From Streptomyces filamentosus (lineage in GTDB: Bacteria; Actinomycetota; Actinomycetes; Streptomycetales; Streptomycetaceae): 64,000 nucleotides of DNA. The stretch covers positions 248,001 to 312,000 of the forward strand of contig NZ_BNBE01000002.1 of the NCBI RefSeq assembly GCF_014654895.1, written 5' to 3'. The position numbers were made by a program, and so were the translations under genes. The notes below the pieces were generated by a model that saw only the letters and a program-made list of their open reading frames with translations, did no database searches and was not told where the DNA came from. Positions 34,805-43,857 of the stretch are shown here, one piece after another; the first letter of the stretch is position 1; every line of letters begins with the position of its first letter.

Positions 34805-36485
34805 GACGCACGAGGCGGACCAGAAACCATTGTCGTTCGACCTGACGCGGCAGCCGTGGATCGGGGTCCTCCGCCCCAACGGCACGCAGGAAGAACTGTC
34901 GCTGCGCGAGGTGTTCGCGCAGGCCAAAGACGTGCGCCGGATCACCGGCGACCTGCCCACGCAGGAGTTCGCCCTGCTGCGTCTCCTGCTGGCCATCGCC
35001 CACGACGCCCTCGATGGTCCCCGCGACATCGAGCACTGGGCCCGGCTGTGGAGCGATCCGCACTGCTTCGCCCCTATCGCCGGCTATCTCGAAGACCACC
35101 GCGGCCGCTTCGACCTCCTCGACGAGCAGACGCCCTTCTTCCAGACGGCCGGATTGCGCACTGAGAAGAATGAAGTGGCCTCGCTCAACCGCATCGTCGC
35201 GGACGTGCCCAACGGCGAGCCGTTCTTCTCCGCCCGCCTGCCCGCGGTCGGCCGCCTGGGATTCGCTGAGGCCGCCAGGTGGGTGGTGCACGCCCACGCC
35301 TACGACACCTCCGGCATCAAGAGCGCCATGGCGGGCGACCCGCGGTCCAAGGGCGGCAAGGTCTACCCCCTGGGGGTGGGTTGGGCCGGCAACCTCGGCG
35401 GCGTGTTCGCCGAAGGGCGCAACCTGCGCGAGACCCTGCTGCTCAACCTGGTCGCGGCCGACGCGGTCGACTTCGGCGCGAAGGGACGCCGGGACCTGCC
35501 CGCCTGGAGACGCGAGCACGGCCCCCAAGGAGCCGAGCGGCCCCCGGACGGCCTGTGCGACCTGTACACCTGGCAGAGCCGACGCCTGCGCCTGCACGCC
35601 GACGCTGACGGAGTGACCGGAGTGGTCCTCGGCTACGGCGACCCCCTGACCTCCCGCAACATGCACACCCGCGAACCGATGACCGCCTGGCGCCGCAGCC
35701 TGGCCCAGGAGAAGAAACACGGCGAACCCCTCGTCTACCTGCCGCGCGAGCACGCCCCAGAGCGCTCCGCCTGGCGCGGCCTGGCCTCCCTGGTCGCCGA
35801 CCGCGAACAGAACCGGCCCGAAGGCTCCGACCCGCCCTCCCAGCTGCGGCCCGGGATCCTCGACTGGACCGCCCGCCTGGTCACACGCCGCAAACTCCAG
35901 CGCGGATTCCTCATCCGAGCCCGCATCATCGGCACCGTCTACGGCACCCAGCAGTCCGTCGTCGACGAGGTCGTCGACGACCACCTGACCATGGACGTGA
36001 TCCTGCTCCACGAGCAGGACCGCGACTACGCCACCCAGGCCATCGACGCTGTCAAGGACGCTGAACTCGCAGTCAACACCCTCGGTGACCTCGCCACCGA
36101 CCTCGAGCGAGCCGCCGGCTCGGAGAACGAAAGCCCCCGCCTAACCGCCCGCGACCGCGCCTTCGCGGAGCTCGAAGGCCCCTACCGCGCCTGGCTCACC
36201 GACCTCGGCCAGGCCGAGGACCCCTTCGAGCAGCGTGAGGCGTGGAAGGCCCAGGTCCACACGATCATCACCCGGCTCGGCCGGCAGATGGTCGCCGACG
36301 CCGGCGACGCGGCCTGGCAGGGCCGCCCGATCCCCGCCAAGCAGGGCAGCGTATGGCTCAACTCCGCCCTGGCCGACCGATGGTTCAGGGCACGCCTGCG
36401 CAAGAACATCGGCCAGCCCTCTTCCTCCGACCAGCCGTCCGGCACGGACAGCGCGGCGGACCCCTCCCCGAAGGTGCACGCATGA
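34797..36485 (+). CDS. casA: Cascade large subunit Cas8e (Cse1/CasA)
   Basis: 562 residues from GTG 34797, overlapping cas3 by 8 bp. Cse1 signatures: FDLTRQPWIGVLRPNGTQEE at the N-terminus, LPTQEFALLRLLLAIAHDAL, RFDLLDEQTPFFQTAGL and HAYDTSGIKSAMAGDP, with a helical C-terminal bundle. In type I-E this subunit reads the PAM and recruits Cas3. Length is close to the usual 500-560. Confidence 0.95.
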   Translation: MPETHEADQKPLSFDLTRQPWIGVLRPNGTQEELSLREVFAQAKDVRRITGDLPTQEFALLRLLLAIAHDALDGPRDIEHWARLWSDPHCFAPIAGYLEDHRGRFDLLDEQTPFFQTAGLRTEKNEVASLNRIVADVPNGEPFFSARLPAVGRLGFAEAARWVVHAHAYDTSGIKSAMAGDPRSKGGKVYPLGVGWAGNLGGVFAEGRNLRETLLLNLVAADAVDFGAKGRRDLPAWRREHGPQGAERPPDGLCDLYTWQSRRLRLHADADGVTGVVLGYGDPLTSRNMHTREPMTAWRRSLAQEKKHGEPLVYLPREHAPERSAWRGLASLVADREQNRPEGSDPPSQLRPGILDWTARLVTRRKLQRGFLIRARIIGTVYGTQQSVVDEVVDDHLTMDVILLHEQDRDYATQAIDAVKDAELAVNTLGDLATDLERAAGSENESPRLTARDRAFAELEGPYRAWLTDLGQAEDPFEQREAWKAQVHTIITRLGRQMVADAGDAAWQGRPIPAKQGSVWLNSALADRWFRARLRKNIGQPSSSDQPSGTDSAADPSPKVHA

Positions 36486-37198
36486 CCACCAGCACGAGTA
36501 GCAGTACGAGTACGCGTACGGAGTCAGTGACCGACCTAGTCACCCGGCTCGCACAGGAACACCTCAGCCGATGGCAGCGCGGATACCTCAACGACGAAGC
36601 CAAGGCCGTCGGCGCCCTGGCCCGCCTGCGCCGCGGAGCCGGCAGGCCCGCCGGACAGCTCCCCGACCTGTGGGACCTCCTCGACACCCAAGGCCTGCAC
36701 GAAGCGCGCCGCGACGGCCGCCCTCTCAGCGAGACCGAACTGGCCCGCGCCGAGGACGCCCTGCACACTGCCGTGACCCTGTGGGCCCTGCACCAGCAGT
36801 CCCGCGGCACCGGCATGCACCAACCGCATCGCCCCGAGCACCCCCGTGGCCTCGGCGCCGCCGTCCACCGCCTCATGCCCCCCAACGACATCGACGACTC
36901 CCTGCGCAAGCGCCTGGTCCGCGCCGGAAACGCACCCGACCTGACCACCCTCGCCCAGCGCCTGCGCGACATCGTCACCCTCCTGCGCCGAGAAGACGTC
37001 CACCTCGACTACGCCCTGCTCGCCGGACAGCTCTACCAGTGGCAGTGGCCAGGCGGTGCCGACCGCGTTCGCATCGCCTGGGGCCGCTCCTTCCACGCCT
37101 GGCAGGACCATCGCGCCTCCGGCCCCCAGCAGGACAACCCCGCTCCCGGCGACCTTTCCTCCGACCTTCCCGACGCCACCGACAAGGACACCCTGTGA
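36482..37198 (+). CDS. casB: Cascade small subunit Cse2 (CasB)
   Basis: 238 residues from ATG 36482, overlapping cas8e by 4 bp (ATGA). A Ser/Thr-rich start is followed by the all-helical Cse2 fold: GALARLRRGAGRPAGQLPDL, HTAVTLWALHQQSRGTGMH, LGAAVHRLM and AQRLRDIVTLLRREDVHLDY. The conserved basic ALARLRR region binds the non-target strand. Position and size match Cse2. Confidence 0.93.
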   Translation: MTTSTSSSTSTRTESVTDLVTRLAQEHLSRWQRGYLNDEAKAVGALARLRRGAGRPAGQLPDLWDLLDTQGLHEARRDGRPLSETELARAEDALHTAVTLWALHQQSRGTGMHQPHRPEHPRGLGAAVHRLMPPNDIDDSLRKRLVRAGNAPDLTTLAQRLRDIVTLLRREDVHLDYALLAGQLYQWQWPGGADRVRIAWGRSFHAWQDHRASGPQQDNPAPGDLSSDLPDATDKDTL

Positions 37199-38391
37199 AC
37201 CGCTTCTACCTCGACGTGCACGCCCTGCAGACCGTGCCGCCCAGCAACCTCAACCGCGACGACACCGGCGCCCCCAAGACCGCGACCTACGGCGGCGTGC
37301 CCCGGGCCCGGGTCTCCAGCCAGGCCTGGAAGCGCGCCACCCGCGCCTACTTCAAGGACGAGCAACTCCTGGACCCCAGCGAGCTCGGCGTGCGCACCAA
37401 GAAGATCGTCGAGGTCGTCGCCGCCCGCATCACCGCCGCCGACCCCGCCCTCGAAGCAGCCCGGGCCGAACAGCTCGCCGCCGACGTCGTCCAGGCCGCC
37501 GGCCTCAAGATCGAGGTCCCCAAGCGCAAGGCCGAGGCCGCGAAGAAGAACGGCGAACCGGAGCCGCTGCCGGAAGCCAAGTACCTGATGTTCCTCAGCT
37601 CCCGCCAGCTCGACTCCCTGGCCGCCCTCGCCATCGAGAGCGCCGCGGACAGCAAGGCCTTCTTCAAGGAGAAGGCGAACAAGGACCGCGCCAAGGCCCA
37701 CGCCGACACCCGCCACTCCGTCGACATCGCCCTGTTCGGCCGCATGGTCGCCGACGTCACCGACATCAACGTCGACGCCGCCGTCCAGGTCGCCCACGCC
37801 ATCAGCGTCCACCGCGTCGACAACGAGTCCGACTACTACACCGCCGTCGACGACGAGAACAACGACGACGAGCCCGGCGCCGGCATGATCGGCACCGTCG
37901 ACTTCAACTCCGCCACCCTCTACCGCTACGCCGCCCTCGGCGTCCACCAGCTCGCCGAGAACCTCGGCCAGGGCCTGCGCGAGGACGAGTCCAGGACGAC
38001 CCCCGTCCGCCGCGCCGTCGAGGCCTTCGTCCGCAGCTTCGTCGAGTCCCTGCCCCAGGGCAAGATCAACACCTTCGGCAACCACACCCTGCCCGAAGCC
38101 GTCATCGTCAAGCTCCGCACCACCCGCCCCATCAGCTTCGTCGCCGCCTTCGAAGAAGCCGTACGCGGCGACCAGGGCGGACACCTCCGCGAAGCCGCCG
38201 AGCGCCTGGCCGAGTACATCCCCGACATCGAACGCGCCTACGGCGACGACACCTCCACCCTCACCTGGGTCCTGCGCGTCGGCCCCAACACCCACAAGCT
38301 CAGCGGCATCGGCATCGAGGCGGACAACATCTCCGACCTCGTCGCCGCCGTCGGCCAGGCCGTCACCGACCGCCTGGACACCCCCGCATGA
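37195..38391 (+). CDS. casC: Cascade backbone protein Cas7e (Cse4/CasC)
   Basis: 398 residues from GTG 37195, overlapping cse2 by 4 bp. It starts FYLDVHALQTVPPSNLNRDD followed by PKTATYGGVPRARVSSQAWK and RATRAYF, diagnostic of Cas7e. Later DTRHSVDIALFGRMVADVTD and GMIGTVDFNSATLYRYAALG complete the RRM-type core. Six copies usually form the crRNA-holding backbone. Confidence 0.96.
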   Translation: MNRFYLDVHALQTVPPSNLNRDDTGAPKTATYGGVPRARVSSQAWKRATRAYFKDEQLLDPSELGVRTKKIVEVVAARITAADPALEAARAEQLAADVVQAAGLKIEVPKRKAEAAKKNGEPEPLPEAKYLMFLSSRQLDSLAALAIESAADSKAFFKEKANKDRAKAHADTRHSVDIALFGRMVADVTDINVDAAVQVAHAISVHRVDNESDYYTAVDDENNDDEPGAGMIGTVDFNSATLYRYAALGVHQLAENLGQGLREDESRTTPVRRAVEAFVRSFVESLPQGKINTFGNHTLPEAVIVKLRTTRPISFVAAFEEAVRGDQGGHLREAAERLAEYIPDIERAYGDDTSTLTWVLRVGPNTHKLSGIGIEADNISDLVAAVGQAVTDRLDTPA

Positions 38392-39107
38392 GCACCCTCA
38401 CCCTCCTGCTCGCCGGCCCCCTCCAGTCCTGGGGGGCCGCGGCCCGCTTCTCCCGCCGTACCACCGAAGCGGCCCCCACCAAAAGCGGAGTCATCGGCCT
38501 CCTCGCCTCCGCACAAGGCATCCAGCGCGGCGACGACGACCAGCTGCGCCCCCTGACCGCCCTCCGCTTCGGCGTACGGATCGACCAGCCCGGCACCCGG
38601 CTGCGCGACTTCCAGACAGCCATCCACTGGGACAGCGGCAAGTCCATGCCGCTGTCCGAACGCTTCTACCTCGCCGACGCCGTCTTCGTCGCCGCCGTCG
38701 AAGGAGACCCCGACCTCCTCGCCGACCTCCACGCGGCCCTGCGCACCCCCGCCTACCCACCGTTCCTCGGCCGGCGCTCATGCCCGCCCGCACGCCCCCT
38801 CGAACTCGGCCTCCACCCCGACAAGAACCTCCTGCAGGCCCTGAGCCACGAGCCCTGGCAGGCCTCCCGCTGGCACACCGGACGCCACACCAAACGGCCC
38901 TACATCACCCTCCCCGTCCTGCACGAGAGCGACGACACCACCGCGGACACCGACACCCTGCGCGACCAGCCGGTCAGCTTCGCCGCCGAACACCGCCGCC
39001 ACGCCCTGCGCACGATCGTCCGCACCTCGGTCGACATCCCCACGACTACTCCGCGGCCCCGGCATGACCACGACCCGTTCGACGCGCTGCCAGAAGAGAG
39101 CCGCTGA
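38388..39107 (+). CDS. casD: Cascade subunit Cas5e (CasD)
   Basis: 239 residues from ATG 38388, overlapping cas7e by 4 bp. LLLAGPLQSWGAAARFSRRT and TEAAPTKSGVIGLLASAQGI are typical of Cas5e, followed by RDFQTAIHWDSGKSMPLSER, FYLADAVFVAAVEG and the PAYPPFLGRRSCPPARPL loop. It caps the 5' handle of the crRNA. Confidence 0.95.
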   Translation: MSTLTLLLAGPLQSWGAAARFSRRTTEAAPTKSGVIGLLASAQGIQRGDDDQLRPLTALRFGVRIDQPGTRLRDFQTAIHWDSGKSMPLSERFYLADAVFVAAVEGDPDLLADLHAALRTPAYPPFLGRRSCPPARPLELGLHPDKNLLQALSHEPWQASRWHTGRHTKRPYITLPVLHESDDTTADTDTLRDQPVSFAAEHRRHALRTIVRTSVDIPTTTPRPRHDHDPFDALPEESR

Positions 39108-39886
39108 TGTACCTGACCCGCTTCAGGGTGAACACCGCCCGCACCGGCGCCCGCCGCCTGCTGTCCTCCCGCCAGGTCCTGCACGCAGCCGTCATGTCCT
39201 CCTTCCCCGCCCTGCTGCCCAACGACCAGCCCACCGGCGATGCTCCCCGGGTCCTATGGCGCCTGGACCACAACGCCCCCGGCGAAGTACTTCTTTACCT
39301 CGTCAGCCCCGACGCCCCCGACCTCACCCACCTGGTCGAACAGGCAGGATGGCCGACCGCCCTGGTCGACGGCCCCGGATGGCAGACCCGCGCCTACACC
39401 CCCTTCCTCGACAACCTGACCGCCGGCGCACACTGGGGCTTCCGCCTGACGGCCAACCCCGTCCACCACATCCGCCGCACCGACAACGAACTCCGCAAGC
39501 GCACCGCCCACCTGACCCCGCACCACCAGATGGGATGGCTCCTCGACCCCACCCGCCAGGAACGCGGCGGCTTCCGCATACTGGAAAAAGCCAAGGACAA
39601 GCGGCTCCTGCCCGAAGGCACCACTCACCAGGGCCACGAACACCACGGAGACCGCTACCAGCTCACCGTCCGCGACCACCGCACCTCCGCCTTCGACAAA
39701 GCACGGCCCGCCGGCGCCCGACGCGGCAAACCCGTCACCCTCGTCACCGTCACCTACGACGGCCGCCTGGAAGTCACCGACCCCGACCTGATGCGCCGCA
39801 CCCTCACCCACGGCATCGGCAAGGCCAAGGCCTACGGATGCGGCCTGATGACGCTCGCTCCGCTCCCACAAGGAGCAACCCCGTGA
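39107..39886 (+). CDS. casE: crRNA endonuclease Cas6e (CasE)
   Basis: 259 residues from ATG 39107, overlapping cas5e by one base. It begins YLTRFRVNTARTGARRLLSS; H26 lies in RQVLHAAVMSSFP, at the same residue number as the catalytic His of characterised Cas6e. The C-terminal glycine-rich loop GIGKAKAYGCGLMTL completes the double-RRM fold. It cuts pre-crRNA at the base of the repeat stem-loop and stays bound. Confidence 0.95.
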   Translation: MYLTRFRVNTARTGARRLLSSRQVLHAAVMSSFPALLPNDQPTGDAPRVLWRLDHNAPGEVLLYLVSPDAPDLTHLVEQAGWPTALVDGPGWQTRAYTPFLDNLTAGAHWGFRLTANPVHHIRRTDNELRKRTAHLTPHHQMGWLLDPTRQERGGFRILEKAKDKRLLPEGTTHQGHEHHGDRYQLTVRDHRTSAFDKARPAGARRGKPVTLVTVTYDGRLEVTDPDLMRRTLTHGIGKAKAYGCGLMTLAPLPQGATP

Positions 39887-40866
39887 CCACCGTCTCCCGC
39901 CGAGGCGCCCACACCCCGCGCGAACTCACCCGCGCAAGCGAACGCCTCTCCTTCCTCTACCTCGAACGCTGCACCATCCACCGCGACGCCAACGCCATCA
40001 CCGCCACCGACGCCGACGGCACCACCCACATCCCCGCAGCCACCATCGGCACCCTCCTTCTCGGCCCCGGCACCCGCATCACCCACCAGGCCATGAGCGT
40101 CCTCGGCGAGACCGGCGCCGCCGTCACCTGGGTCGGAGAACACAGCGTCCGCTACTACGCCAGCGGCCGCGCCCTGACCCGCTCCTCCGCCCTCGCCGAA
40201 GCCCAGGCCGTCCAGTGGGCCAACAACCGCTCCCGCCTCGCCGTCGCCCGCGCCATGTACCGCCTCCGCTTCCCCGACGAGGACCCCGCAGGTCTCACCC
40301 GCCGAGAACTCCTCGGCCACGAAGGCGACCGCGTCAAGAAGTGCTACCGCGCCCAGGCCGAGCGCACCGGAGTCGCCTGGCGCGGCCGCAACTACGTCCC
40401 CGGCGACTTCACCGCAGGCGACGCCGTCAACCAGGCCATCACCGCAGCCGCCCAGTGCATGTATGGCGTCGCCCACGCCGTCGTCACCTCCCTGGGATGC
40501 AGCCCCGCACTCGGCTTCGTCCACTCCGGCCACGAACTCTCCTTCGTCCTGGACATCGCCGACCTCTACAAGACCGACATCGGCATCCCCCTCGCCTTCG
40601 ACATCGCCGCAGAACACGAAGAAGACGTCGCCTCCCGCACCCGCAGAGCCCTGCGCGACCGCATCCACGAGACATCCCTCCTCGACCGCTGCGTCAACGA
40701 CATCAAACGGCTCCTCCTCGGCACCGACGACCCCACCCCACCCGACATCGACATCGCCTGGGACGTCGTCACCCTGCAGAGCGACCGCAACGAACACGTC
40801 CCGGCAGGCCGCAACTACGGCGACGCCAACGACCCCACCCACGACGGGCTGGTGCTCACCTGGTGA
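39883..40866 (+). CDS. cas1: CRISPR integrase Cas1 (type I-E)
   Basis: 327 residues from GTG 39883, with AGGAG about eight bases upstream, overlapping cas6e by 4 bp. Metal-binding residues E147 (LLGHEGDRVKKCY), H214 (GFVHSGHELSF) and D227 (LDIADLYKTD) match E141/H208/D221 of the E. coli protein with a constant offset of six. It integrates new spacers at the leader end with Cas2. Confidence 0.96.
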   Translation: MTTVSRRGAHTPRELTRASERLSFLYLERCTIHRDANAITATDADGTTHIPAATIGTLLLGPGTRITHQAMSVLGETGAAVTWVGEHSVRYYASGRALTRSSALAEAQAVQWANNRSRLAVARAMYRLRFPDEDPAGLTRRELLGHEGDRVKKCYRAQAERTGVAWRGRNYVPGDFTAGDAVNQAITAAAQCMYGVAHAVVTSLGCSPALGFVHSGHELSFVLDIADLYKTDIGIPLAFDIAAEHEEDVASRTRRALRDRIHETSLLDRCVNDIKRLLLGTDDPTPPDIDIAWDVVTLQSDRNEHVPAGRNYGDANDPTHDGLVLTW

Positions 40867-41219
40867 CCGTCATCGTCCTCACCAACTGCCCCGCCGGCCT
40901 GCGAGGCTTCCTCACCCGCTGGCTCCTCGAAATCTCCGCCGGCGTCTTCATCGGCAATCCCTCGGCACGCATCCGCGACATCCTCTGGAACGAAGTCCAG
41001 CAATACGCCGACCAAGGCCGGGCACTCCTCGCCCACACCACCAACAACGAACAGGGCTACACCTTCCGCACCTTCGACCACACCTGGCACCCCAAAGACC
41101 ACGAAGGCCTGACTCTGATCCACCGCCCTTCCCCCGCCTCACCGGCGCCGACGACCGACCCCGCCAAGAAGTCCGGATGGAGCAAAGCGTCCAAGCGCCG
41201 GCGCTTCGGAGGCCGATAA
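40863..41219 (+). CDS. cas2: CRISPR integrase subunit Cas2 (type I-E)
   Basis: 118 residues from GTG 40863, overlapping cas1 by 4 bp. MTVIVLTNCPAGLRGFLTRW then LLEISAGVFIGNPSARIRD is the Cas2e ferredoxin-like core. It is ~20 residues longer than the E. coli protein because of a Pro-Ala linker and a basic tail (KKSGWSKASKRRRFGGR) that could contact DNA. Last gene of the operon; decayed repeats and leader 3 follow. Confidence 0.95.
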   Translation: MTVIVLTNCPAGLRGFLTRWLLEISAGVFIGNPSARIRDILWNEVQQYADQGRALLAHTTNNEQGYTFRTFDHTWHPKDHEGLTLIHRPSPASPAPTTDPAKKSGWSKASKRRRFGGR

Positions 41220-41310
41220 GGCTACGGCCGACGAGGAAGAGACCAGCAAGGCGTCAGAACGCGGGACAGCGCCAAGCAGGCTGCCCACTCCCACACTTCC
41301 GCCCTATGCG

Positions 41311-41399
41311 ATGTGGGCCGCCCCCCCACGGGGATGGCCTCCTCACCCCCTACCCCCGCCGCAATCAGCCCCTGCTCCCTGCGTCGGCGGGGGTGGGGT
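41311..41399 (+). CRISPR. Two decayed repeats upstream of leader 3
   Basis: A GGGGATGGCC end at 41330-41339 and a full-length decayed repeat at 41372-41399 (CTGCTCCCTGCGTCGGCGGG…) have ends ~60 bp apart, matching the array period. As at array 1, they precede the leader of the intact array. Confidence 0.45.
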
Positions 41400-41472
41400 G
41401 GGTGGTTTGTCTGTTTCGGTGAAAGTTGCTTGGGAGGGGGCTGGTGTGGGGTAGAACTGCTGGTCAGCAAGA
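41395..41472 (+). promoter_or_regulatory. CRISPR leader of array 3
   Basis: Nearly identical to leader 2 over ~78 bp (GTTTGTCTGTTTCGGTGAAA … AACTGCTGGTCAGCAAGA), ending at the first repeat. Confidence 0.72.
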
Positions 41473-41561
41473 CTGCTCCCCGCACCCGCGGGGATGGCCC
41501 CTTCACGAACGCCTCGACGTCACCCAGGACGAACTGCTCCCCGCACCCGCGGGGATGGCCC
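41473..41561 (+). CRISPR. CRISPR array 3, 2 repeats / 1 spacer
   Basis: Repeats at 41473-41500 and 41534-41561 read CTGCTCCCCGC-ACCC-GCGGGGATGGCCC, exactly 61 bp apart, with one 33-bp spacer. The second repeat is perfect, with no terminal decay, and is followed at once by aldo/keto reductase coding sequence. Confidence 0.88.
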
Positions 41562-42328
41562 CCCTCATCGACACCGCCGACAGCTACCACTGGCACGCCG
41601 GCGAGACGGGACACAACGAACTGCTCGTCGCCCGCGCCCTGACCCGTTACGGCGGTGACACCTCCCAGGTCCTGGTGGCCACCAAGGGCGGCCGCGGCCG
41701 GACCGGCGACGGCGGCTGGACCGTCGACGCCACCCCCGCCCACCTCAAGAAGGCCGCCGAGGCCTCCGCCAGGCGGCTGGGCGTCGACGCGATCGGCCTG
41801 TACCAGCTGCACAAGCCGGACCCGGCCGTGCCCTGGGAGGAATCCGTCGGCGCGCTGCGCGACCTCCTCGACGCCGGCACGATCCGTACCGCCGGCATCT
41901 CCAACGTCACCACCGCCCAGATCCGCCAGGCGCACCGGATCCTCGGCGACGGTCTGGTCTCCGTGCAGAACCGGTACTCGCCCGCCGTCCGCGACAGCGA
42001 GCCCGAACTGCGGCTGAGCGAGCGACTGGGTCTGGCCTTCCTGCCCTGGAGCCCGCTGGGCGGCATCTCCCGCAGTTCCCTCGACGGCCCCTCCGGCCCG
42101 GCCTCCCCCGACCCCGCGTTCCCTCGCACGGCCTTCCACCGCGTCGCCGCCGCGCGCGGCGTCAGCCCCCAGCAGGTCGCCCTGGCATGGCTCCTCGCCC
42201 GCTCCCCCGCGGTGATCCCGGTCCCGGGAGCCAGCCGCCCCGCCTCCGTCACCGACTCCGCCGGGGCCGTGGAACTCACTCTGGAGCCGGAGGAGTTGGC
42301 GGAGCTGGAAAGCCGTCTGCCGGATTGA
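41562..42328 (+). pseudogene. Aldo/keto reductase, 5' end replaced by CRISPR array
   Basis: From the end of the last repeat the frame reads LIDTADSYHWHAGETGHNEL, the AKR motif with the catalytic Asp and Tyr, then VLVATKGGRGRTGDGGWT, YQLHKPDPAVPWEESVGALR, GISNVTTAQIRQAHRILGD and IPVPGASRPASVTDSAGAVE to TGA 42328. About 40 N-terminal residues of a normal AKR are missing. The frame is open through the repeat to an upstream ATG at 41426, so a chimeric product is conceivable but unlikely to be functional. Confidence 0.8.
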
Positions 42329-42407
42329 GACGGGTTGAGCCGGTCCGCGTCGGGGGCGCGCCGGAGGTCGTGCGGCGGTTCGTGGGTTCGGTCCTCGGCG
42401 AGCAGGG

Positions 42408-42805
42408 AGAACTGCGGGCAGGCGGAGCAGGGCGACGGCGGGGACGAGGCCGGCTGCGGCGGTGAGGACGACGCCGCCGAGCGCGGCCGCAGCGGCGGTG
42501 ACGGCCACGGTGGTGTCGAGCGGTCCGGTGAGCCGTGCGACCGTCGCCGTGCCCGTGGCGGCTCCCGGGGCCGCTCCCGGCGCACCCGGTTGCGCTCCTT
42601 CGTGCAGGACGAGTCGTACGAGGTCCGCGTCGGACCAGCCGGTGGCCTTCAGGACAGCGAGTTCGGCGACCCTCTCCCGTATGCCGGGGAAGACGACGCC
42701 GGCCACGGCCAGGGCGCCGGGGAAGGCGGTGCCGGCGGCGGCGTCGATGCCCCGGTCGCGCAGGACGACGGCCTCGCCCAGGGCCGTGCACACGACGTCG
42801 CAGGA
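42408..42805 (-). pseudogene. FtsX-like ABC permease C-terminal fragment
   Basis: A minus-strand frame reads ALAVAGVVFPGIRERVAELA followed by VLKATGWSDADLVRLVLHEG, then two hydrophobic stretches (TTVAVTAAAAALGGVVLTAA, AGLVPAVALLRLPA). This is the pattern of the last membrane domain of FtsX-type permeases. It has no start and no clean stop, so it is a decayed remnant. Confidence 0.5.
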
Positions 42806-42858
42806 ATGTCGCGGTGACGGGTCCGACCCGGTCCAGCCGTGTCGGACCGGCGCCTCGA

Positions 42859-43857
42859 CTAGGAGTTGTCGCTCAGCAGGGCGCGGCCCAGCGGCGTCAG
42901 GACGTGGCGGACCCCGTTCCCGTACCGGTCCGACGTCAGCAGGCCGGCCGTGCGCAGCACGGTTGCGTGGTGGCTCGCGGTGGCCGGGGACGTACCTGTG
43001 CGCCGGCTCAGTTCCGCCGTGCTCGCGGGCGCCTCGGCGGCGCGCAGCACGCGGGCGCGGGTGCTGCCGAGGAGGGCGCCGAGGGCTCCGTCCGGGCGGC
43101 TCGGGGCGGAGGGCGCCCAGACCTGGCCGTAGTCGGAGAGGTCGCGGGCGACGGGGTAGCGCAGCACCAGGGGGCGGTCCGGGGCGGCGTTGTCGGTGAG
43201 GGCGAGCGGCTTCGGCCAGAAGAAGGTGGGGACGAGCAGCAGCCCTCGCCCCGCCAGCGGCAGGTCGGCGTCGGCCTCGCACGGGACGTGGAGGACGGGC
43301 GCGGTCCAGCGGACCTCGGGGTGCAGGCCGGCGAGGAGCCCCTCGACGCCCGTGTCGGCCAGGGCCAGCGCGCGCCGCGTACGGTCGGTGTGCGCCGTAG
43401 CCGCGATCTGCGCCCAGTACGGGGCGACGGCCACGGCGTGGTACGCCGACAGGGCGCGGCGGACGACCGAGCCCCACTCCGGGTCGCCGTGGTGCAGCGC
43501 GTGGATCCAGCGCGGTGCGCGGGGGCGCTGCCTGACGACGGCGTCGAGGTCCGCCGTCCACTGGAGGCGCGGCAGGGACCAGGTGTGGTCGAGGCTGTCC
43601 GCGAGGGTGCCGGTGGCGGCGTGTCCGAAGACCTCCGGCACGTACTCCCCGACGCCGGCCGGGGCCAGTTCGAACAGCGGCCGCATGGCGGCCCGCAGGC
43701 CTCCGCGCGTGCGCTCCCGCCAGCCCGCGAACGCGACGCCTCCCGGCCCGCCGTCCTGGAGCACGGGCAGGCTCAGGACGGTCTCGGCGAGCGGGTCGGG
43801 GACCCGGGCCACGCGGACGCGGACGAGGTCCTCCGCGGTGAAGTGGATACGCAGCAC
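42859..43857 (-). CDS. ArsR-type winged-helix regulator with DUF5937-like N-terminus
   Basis: 332 residues from GTG 43857 (LRIHFTAEDLVRVRVARVPD), with GGAGAA eight bases upstream; ATG 43902 is an in-frame alternative. Residues ~1-230 form the ligand/effector region common to large Streptomyces ArsR-like regulators. The C-terminal ~80 residues are the winged helix (TRARVLRAAEAPASTAELSR, RTGTSPATASHHATVLRTAG). No Cys metal site is seen in the HTH. It likely represses a neighbouring transporter, now broken (the FtsX-like fragment next door). Confidence 0.78.
   Translation of the reverse strand: MLRIHFTAEDLVRVRVARVPDPLAETVLSLPVLQDGGPGGVAFAGWRERTRGGLRAAMRPLFELAPAGVGEYVPEVFGHAATGTLADSLDHTWSLPRLQWTADLDAVVRQRPRAPRWIHALHHGDPEWGSVVRRALSAYHAVAVAPYWAQIAATAHTDRTRRALALADTGVEGLLAGLHPEVRWTAPVLHVPCEADADLPLAGRGLLLVPTFFWPKPLALTDNAAPDRPLVLRYPVARDLSDYGQVWAPSAPSRPDGALGALLGSTRARVLRAAEAPASTAELSRRTGTSPATASHHATVLRTAGLLTSDRYGNGVRHVLTPLGRALLSDNS

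Noticed and set aside
31997..35029. Very long minus-strand frames opposite cas3, cas8e and cas7e
   Set aside because: High-GC shadow frames; composition and lack of motifs show the plus-strand cas genes are the real ones.
41426..41561. ATG 41426 as the true start of the aldo/keto reductase
   Set aside because: The frame upstream of LIDTADSY is leader and repeat sequence with no AKR homology.
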